A stretch of DNA of 64,000 nucleotides, taken from positions 6,028,581 to 6,092,580 of the forward strand of contig NC_054866.1 of the NCBI RefSeq assembly GCF_018320785.1, read 5' to 3'. This DNA is from Cheilinus undulatus (taxonomy: Eukaryota > Chordata > Actinopteri > Labriformes > Labridae). How positions within the stretch are numbered: position 1 is the first letter of the stretch; each line of letters begins with the position of its first letter. A program made the position numbers and the translations under genes. This document shows positions 58,801-64,000 of this stretch, in pieces. The notes below the pieces were generated by a model. It made no database searches, was not told the DNA's origin, and worked only from the letters and a program-made list of their open reading frames with translations.

Positions 58801-61800
58801 TTAATCTATATCAGCTGTAAATATCATCCAATATCAGCTGTAAATATCAGCCTATATCAGCTGTAAATATCATCCAATATCAGCTGTAAATATCAACCTA
58901 TATCAGCTGTAAACATCAACCTATATCAGCTGTAAATATCATCCAATATCAGCTGTAAATATTAATCTATATCAGCTGTAAATATCATCCAATATCAGCT
59001 GTAAATATCAGCCTATATCAGCCGTAAATATCATCCAATATCAGCTGTAAATATCAGCCTATATCAGCTGTAAACATCAACCTATATCAGCTGTAAATAT
59101 CATCCTATATCAGCTGTAAATATCAACCTATATCAGCTGTAAACATCAACCTATATCAGCTGTAAATATCATCCAATATCAGCTGTAAATATCAACCTAT
59201 ATCAGCTGTAAACATCAACCTATATCAGCTGTAAATATTAATCTATATCAGCTGTAAATATCATCCAATATCAGCTGTAAATATCAACCTATATCAGCTG
59301 TAAACATCAACCTATATCAGCTGTAAATATCATCCTATATCAGCTGTAAATATCAGCCGTAAATATCATCCAATATCAGCTGTAAATATCAACCTATATC
59401 AGCTGTAAACATCAACCTATATCAGCTGTAAATATTAATCTATATCAGCTGTAAATATCATCCAATATCAGCTGTAAATATCAGCCTATATCAGCCGTAA
59501 ATATCATCCAATATCAGCTGTAAATATCAACCTATATCAGCTGTAAACATCAACCTATATCAGCTGTAAATATCATCCTATATCAGCTGTAAATATCAGC
59601 CGTAAATATCATCCAATATCAGCTGTAAATATCAATCTATATCAGCTGTAAATATCAGCCGTAAATATCATCCAATATCAGCTGTAAATATCAACCTATA
59701 TCAGCTGTAAACATCAACCTATATCAGCTGTAAATATTAATCTATATCAGCTGTAAATATCAATCTATATCAGCTGTAAACATCAACCTATATCAGCTGT
59801 TAATATCATCCAATATCAGCTGTAAATATCAACCTATATCAGCTGTAAATATCATCCAATATCAGCTGTAAATATCAACTATAAATATCATCCTATATAA
59901 GCAGTCAGTATTGACCTAAATCAGCTTTTGAATTTAGGCTTTATCAGCTTTTAATACCCTCCTTTATTAATTGTAAATATCGGTCTTCATCAGCTGTAAA
60001 TATTGGCCTATATTAGCTGTAGATATTGGCTGATATCAGATGTAAATATCAGCCTACATCAACTGTAAATATCAACCTACACTGCTTTCCACATTATAAT
60101 GCAAATGATGTTTTTCTCTTATTTTCCTAAATATTAATGCAAATGACAGAATATTTTTCAAGTCATCAGCCGTTAGAGCATAAATCAAATGTTTTTGAAC
60201 AAACTTCATAATTATAACCATTTTTTTTTTCTTAAATAAAAACCTCAATATGCAATGTTCCACATTATTATGCAACACAGAGTTTTTAAAGATTTTATAG
60301 GTTGTAAAGAACTGGAAATGGTCATTTGTTGAATTTGCAGCATTAGGAGGTCATATTTACTGAAACAAAGCTATTTCAATTAGAAACATCTTAACAGACC
60401 AAGTTCCATGTTAACATAGGAGCCCTTCTTTGGTATCACCTTCACTATTCTTGCATCCATTGAACTTGTGAGTTTTTGGAGAGTTTCTGCTAGAATTTTT
60501 TTTGCAGGATGTCAGAATGACCTCCCAGAGCTGCTGTTTTGATGTGAACTGCCTCCCACCCTCATAGATCTTTAGCTTGAGGATGCTCCAAAGGTTCTCA
60601 ACAGGGTTGAGTTCAGGGGAGGATGGGGGCCACACCATGAGTTTCTCTCCTTTTATGCCCATAGCAGCCAATGACACAGAGGGATTCTTTGCAGCATGAG
60701 ATGGTGCATTGTCATGCATGAAGAAAATTTCGCTACAGAAGGAACTGCTCTTCTTTTTGTACCATGGAAGAAAGTGGTCAGTCAGAAACTCTATATACTT
60801 TGCCGAGGTCATTTTCACACCTTCAGGGACCCTAAAGGACCTACCAGCTCTATCCCCATGAATCCGGCCCAGAACATGACTCCGCCCCCTCCTTGCTGAC
60901 ATCACAACCTTGTTGGAACATGGTGGCCATCCACCAACCATCCACTACTCCTCCATCTGGACCATCCAGGGTTGCATGGCACTCATCAGTAAACAAGACT
61001 GTTTGAAAATGAGTCTTCATGTATTTCTGGGCCCACTGCAACCATTTCTGCTTGTGAGCATTGGTTAGGGGTGGCTGAATAGTAGGTTTATACACAACTG
61101 CAAGCCTCTGGAGGATCCTACACCTTGAGGTTAGTGGGACTCCAGAGGCACCAGCAGCTTCAAATACTTGTTTGCTGCTTTGTAATGACATTTTAGCAGC
61201 TGCTCTCTTAATCAGAAACCTTCCTCTTTATGCCTTTATCTGTACAAACCCGTCTGTGCTCTGAATCAGCCACAAATGTCTTCTATGTTAACATTTAACT
61301 TTGCCTGTTAAGATGTTGTTGATTGAAATACCTTTTGATTTCAGTAAATATGACCTCCTAATTCTGCAAATTCAATAAATGACCATTTTCAGTTCTTTAC
61401 AACCTATAAAATCTTTAAAAAAAACCTGTGTTGCATAATAATGTGGAACAGTGCATTTTGAGGTTTCTATTTAAAAAAAAAATGGTTATCATTATGAAGT
61501 TTGTTCAAAAACATTTGAATTATGCTCTAACGGCTGATGACTTGCAAATATTCTGTCATTTGCATTAATATTTAGGAAAATAAGAGAAAATGTCATTTTC
61601 ATAATAATGTGGAAAGTGGTGTATTACAGCTGTAAGTATTCGTCTATATCAGATTTAAAAATTGACTTTTATCATTTGTAGATTTTGGTCTACATCAACT
61701 GTGAATATCAGCCTATTTCAGCGGCTGTAGATATCAGCTGATATCAGCTGTAAATATTAGTTTATATCAGATTTAAATGTTGGCCTATATTAGTTGAAAT

Positions 61801-63429
61801 ATTGACTTTTATCATTTGTAGATATCAGACTACATCAACTGTAAATATCAGCCTATTTCAGATGTCAATATCATCCTATATCAACCAAAATATAAATATA
61901 TAAACACTAAATATTGGTCTTTAGTGACTGTATATATTGGTCTTTATCAGCTGTAAATAAGTGCCCCTACCAGCTTTCAGCCTTTTGTATGAAATGTTTC
62001 TTTTTTTAGTTTTAAGTGAGACCAACAGTCCTACATTAGCTGACATCGTTTTTTTTCTTCATCCTTGTTTAAATATCAGTATTGCTAAACTCCACCTGTA
62101 AAAAGAGACATCGGTAAAAATTAAATATCTTGTGTTCCTAATAGAAATGTCTGACTTAGTAAAACATTTTGAATGGCTTTTATCGGTTCACTTTCAACAT
62201 TAAGCAAAGCATGATCTGTTTTTTTCAGTATATTTAGTAATAGATGTAGGGCTGCCTGTACTGACCTAATATATATTACACGTCTCAAAACTAGACGAAA
62301 ACTTTTACTTTCCTCTTGAACAACATGAGGCACCTATGAACTCATGGCATATTTGCTGTTAAAGCTGCTGCACCATCACTCTGGTCTTCTCTTCTTGCTG
62401 TAGGATTTTGTGGTCACTCAGCTGATCGGGAAGGACCTGTTTGACATGTGGACGGTCATCGACCCGATGGGACTGCTGGTGGAGGAGCTGACAAAGAGGA
62501 GCATTCCTCTGCCGGAGCCTCGGCTCATCAGGTCTGCTGGAGCCAGCACCGTCCTGCCACTTTACTTTGTCGGCCTGTACAGGTACGTCTACCAGCTATG
62601 GAGGAAGACGACGTCTTCTAAATCAGGAGTGACTGAGCAGTGTTTCCCACTCACAGGCTTTACTTGATCGATGTTTATTATTGGCTACTATACTTCTATA
62701 CTTGGTGAAATCACTACTTTTGGATAAAACAATGAAGTGAGCATTTCTGTCTTAGAACGAAACTGAGCAAGCAATACTAAATCCATCAGCCAGTTAATGT
62801 CAGTTTCCATTTTGTTTTACCATCTAGCTATTAATTCACTTTCAGTGAGTGTTTTTTCTTTCAAATTCACATATCTTATGTTTGGCTAATACATCTGCTG
62901 GCAATGCTAATTATTTTTTAAGCCCTTATCTGCCCATGTTGAACTGATAGTGATAATGTTGTGCATCCCTATTTACAAACATCCATTTCAGGACATTTTG
63001 ATTTGATTTAGAATTGTAGAAGTTAAAAATTCAATTAATATTTATGAGTCTGATATGACTTGTGCAGGGAAACACATCTAAAAATTGAACATATTTGTCT
63101 TCCTCCCTCCTGGTCACGTTTACTGTCAGTCAGTGGGACACACGGCTGAGGTTTCAGAGCTTCGTAGATGTTTTAAAGCAGACTTCATGATGAAATTCTA
63201 CCTGTCAAATCTGTTTGTTTTATTTATGTATATTTTCCCTCTGTGTTGATTCAGTGATCAAAAGCTCCTGGCTCAGGGTCCAGGAGAGACGGTTTTAGCA
63301 GCAGAGGAGGAAGCAGCTCGTGTGGCCCTGCGGAAACTCTTTGGCTACGCCGAGAATCGCCGACCACTCGACTTCTCACCGCCGCAACAGCATGAGAAAC
63401 CCTTACTTCAGTCAGCTATTAGCAATTAA
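55851..63429 (+). CDS. mrpl44: Mitochondrial large ribosomal subunit protein mL44 (MRPL44), complete in 4 exons
   Basis: Exons 55851-56026, 57738-58206, 62404-62582 and 63255-63429 join in frame to 333 codons including TAA. The resulting 332 aa is the length I recall for human MRPL44. It is a structural protein of the mitochondrial ribosome large subunit with an RNase III-like fold followed by a double-stranded RNA-binding domain. Visible: a basic N-terminal targeting segment ([10 protein letters not shown] ... [10 protein letters not shown]), [12 protein letters not shown] and [18 protein letters not shown] opening the RNase III-like domain, [62 protein letters not shown], then the dsRBD helix [20 protein letters not shown] and [10 protein letters not shown] near the end. 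ATG 55851 (A at -3, G at +4) is preferred over an in-frame ATG at 55764, which lies inside the X-box-like palindrome and adds 29 residues with no similarity to the family. Intron 2 (4.2 kb) carries a large minisatellite and a transposon. Confidence 0.95.
56289..57452. mobile_element. hAT-type element in mrpl44 intron 1
   Basis: Starts CAGCGATACTCAACGCTC and ends GGGTAACACTG with flanks CTTTATAA (56281-56288) and CTTTATAG (57453-57460), 7 of 8 identical, an 8-bp hAT duplication. The interior carries a TTTTTGCCACTTTT-type degenerate array (56440-56770) and a nested Tc1-type MITE. Confidence 0.8.
56812..57403 (+). mobile_element. Tc1-type MITE nested in the hAT element
   Basis: Ends CAGTGCTTAACAAATTTATT and (reverse complement) CAGTGCTTAACAAATGTATT, flanked by TA both sides. 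Near the right end it keeps a transposase N-terminus ([20 protein letters not shown] at 57289). A 52-bp unit (CTGCATTGGTAATTCATCAA...) is repeated three times at 56870-56990. Confidence 0.8.
58381..60077 (+). repeat. 23-bp minisatellite (about 65 copies) in mrpl44 intron 2, left part
   Basis: Unit CTATATCAGCTGTAAATATC + AAC. Variants end in ATC, AGC, AAC or TTAAT, and some read GTAAACATC. Variants recur in fixed order (for example a block starting CAGCCGTAAATATCATCC at about 59352, 59492 and 59662), showing higher-order duplication. The core is homogeneous and the edges (after 59880) are degenerate. Confidence 0.95.
60080..61621 (-). mobile_element. Tc1/mariner transposon with ~320-bp inverted repeats inserted in the minisatellite
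   Basis: Left terminus CACTGCTTTCCACATTATAA and right (reverse complement) CACCACTTTCCACATTATTA, flanked by TA at 60078-60079 and 61622-61623. The inverted repeats extend about 320 bp on each side. Between them lies a minus-strand transposase in two overlapping frames. Confidence 0.9.
60411..61191 (-). pseudogene. Frame-shifted Tc1/mariner transposase (DD37E spacing)
   Basis: Frame one (61191-60850) carries [11 protein letters not shown] with the first catalytic Asp. Frame two (60941-60411) carries [11 protein letters not shown] (second Asp) and [14 protein letters not shown] (Glu). A frameshift near 60940 separates them. Counting from HDN to VEN leaves 37 residues between Asp and Glu, unlike the usual 34 of Tc1. 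The N-terminal helix-turn-helix region is missing or unreadable upstream of 61191, so the copy is not active as it stands. Confidence 0.8.
61624..61990 (+). repeat. 23-bp minisatellite, right degenerate part
   Basis: Continues the intron 2 array beyond the transposon with loose units such as TATCAGCTGTAAATATTAG and CATCAACTGTAAATATCAGC, showing the transposon landed inside the array. Confidence 0.8.
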
Positions 63430-63481
63430 TGAAGTCCCAACGTTTCTGCTCTCTGTCAGGATTGTATATGTTCATATATGT

Positions 63482-63487
63482 AATAAA
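63482..63487 (+). terminator. mrpl44: Polyadenylation signal of mrpl44 (AATAAA)
   Basis: Perfect AATAAA about 55 bases past the mrpl44 stop codon. A second AATAAA lies at 63632-63637. Either could end the transcript. Confidence 0.55.
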
Positions 63488-63764
63488 AAATCTAAGTATC
63501 TATACAATGTAGTGTTTGTATTGCTTCTGTTTCTTCCATGCGTATTTTTAACTTCATGTCCCACATTTATACGTTGAGGTATTTAAGTCACTGCAGAAGG
63601 ATCTGATGTAGGATTTTCATTTAAAGCTTTAAATAAAAAGTCTGACTTTTGATCAGTTTCCTTCATGCTGATGGTTTTCATTATATTAGTCATCACCGGT
63701 GGAATGCAGATGAAGTCCATTACATTCATGAGGACTAATGTGCTTGTTTGTTTATAGGATTGTA

Positions 63765-64000
63765 GTGGCGATGCATAACGACTAGTAGCATGTTCAAAGC
63801 TGTCATGCAGCAGTCATGTTAGAATAGAAAAGGGCCTTCCCCAAACTGTTACCACAAAGTTGGAAACACAGCATTGTCCAAAATGTCTTGGTATGCTGAA
63901 GCATTAAGACTGGCCTTCACTGGAGATAAGGGGCCTACACCAAACCCTGACAAACAAACCGATACCTTTATCCCTCCTCTACCAAACTTCACAGTTGGCC
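63765..64000 (-). pseudogene. Tc1-like remnant, cut by the window end
   Basis: The reverse complement matches the 4216-5086 family (region with CCAACTGTGAAGTTTGGTAG and AGGCCCCTTATCTCCAGTGA). Begins about 140 bp past the second mrpl44 poly(A) signal and runs off the window. Confidence 0.7.

Noticed and set aside
58381-60077. Regular short repeats suggesting a CRISPR array
   Set aside because: The units are contiguous 23-mers with no unique spacers, inside an intron of a vertebrate gene. This is a minisatellite.

Overview
The window is vertebrate nuclear DNA, almost certainly from a teleost fish. It is AT-rich, its genes have long introns with GT..AG junctions, and it is filled with Tc1/mariner, pogo and hAT-type DNA transposons of kinds common in ray-finned fishes. 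Four protein-coding genes can be rebuilt exon by exon with continuous reading frames: megf6 (minus, first four coding exons only), mff (plus, complete), dnaaf1 (minus, complete) and mrpl44 (plus, complete). I saw no bacterial features, CRISPR array, rRNA or convincing tRNA gene.

Layout. 1-22.7 kb: no coding exon recognised. It lies downstream of megf6 exon 4 and probably belongs to one very large megf6 intron. It holds a solo LTR, several Tc1 remnants, a pogo-like element, MITEs and a 49-bp tandem array carrying TGACGTCA cores. 22.7-29.4 kb: megf6 exons 4 to 1, with nested Tc1-like elements in intron 1. 29.4-33 kb: the divergent megf6/mff interval, with an intact hAT MITE. 33-48.5 kb: mff, whose introns hold a 36-bp degenerate array, several MITEs and a three-level transposon nest carrying a 119-codon ORF. 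48.5-52.4 kb: convergent mff/dnaaf1 interval with decayed Tc1 and mariner copies and a textbook hAT MITE. 52.6-55.6 kb: dnaaf1, only two coding exons here. 55.6-55.85 kb: compact bidirectional promoter with an RFX X-box-like palindrome and an ETS site. 55.85-63.4 kb: mrpl44, whose intron 2 holds a 23-bp minisatellite of about 65 copies split by a 1.54-kb Tc1/mariner element.

How the genes relate. mff (mitochondrial and peroxisomal fission receptor) and mrpl44 (mitoribosome large subunit) are both mitochondrial, and both promoters show ETS-type sites. dnaaf1 is a ciliary dynein assembly factor sharing its promoter with mrpl44. megf6 encodes a secreted EMI/EGF protein. I see no evidence of a common pathway. 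The notable non-genic content is the set of tandem arrays, several built around short perfect palindromes, lying in introns and near hAT-like repeats.
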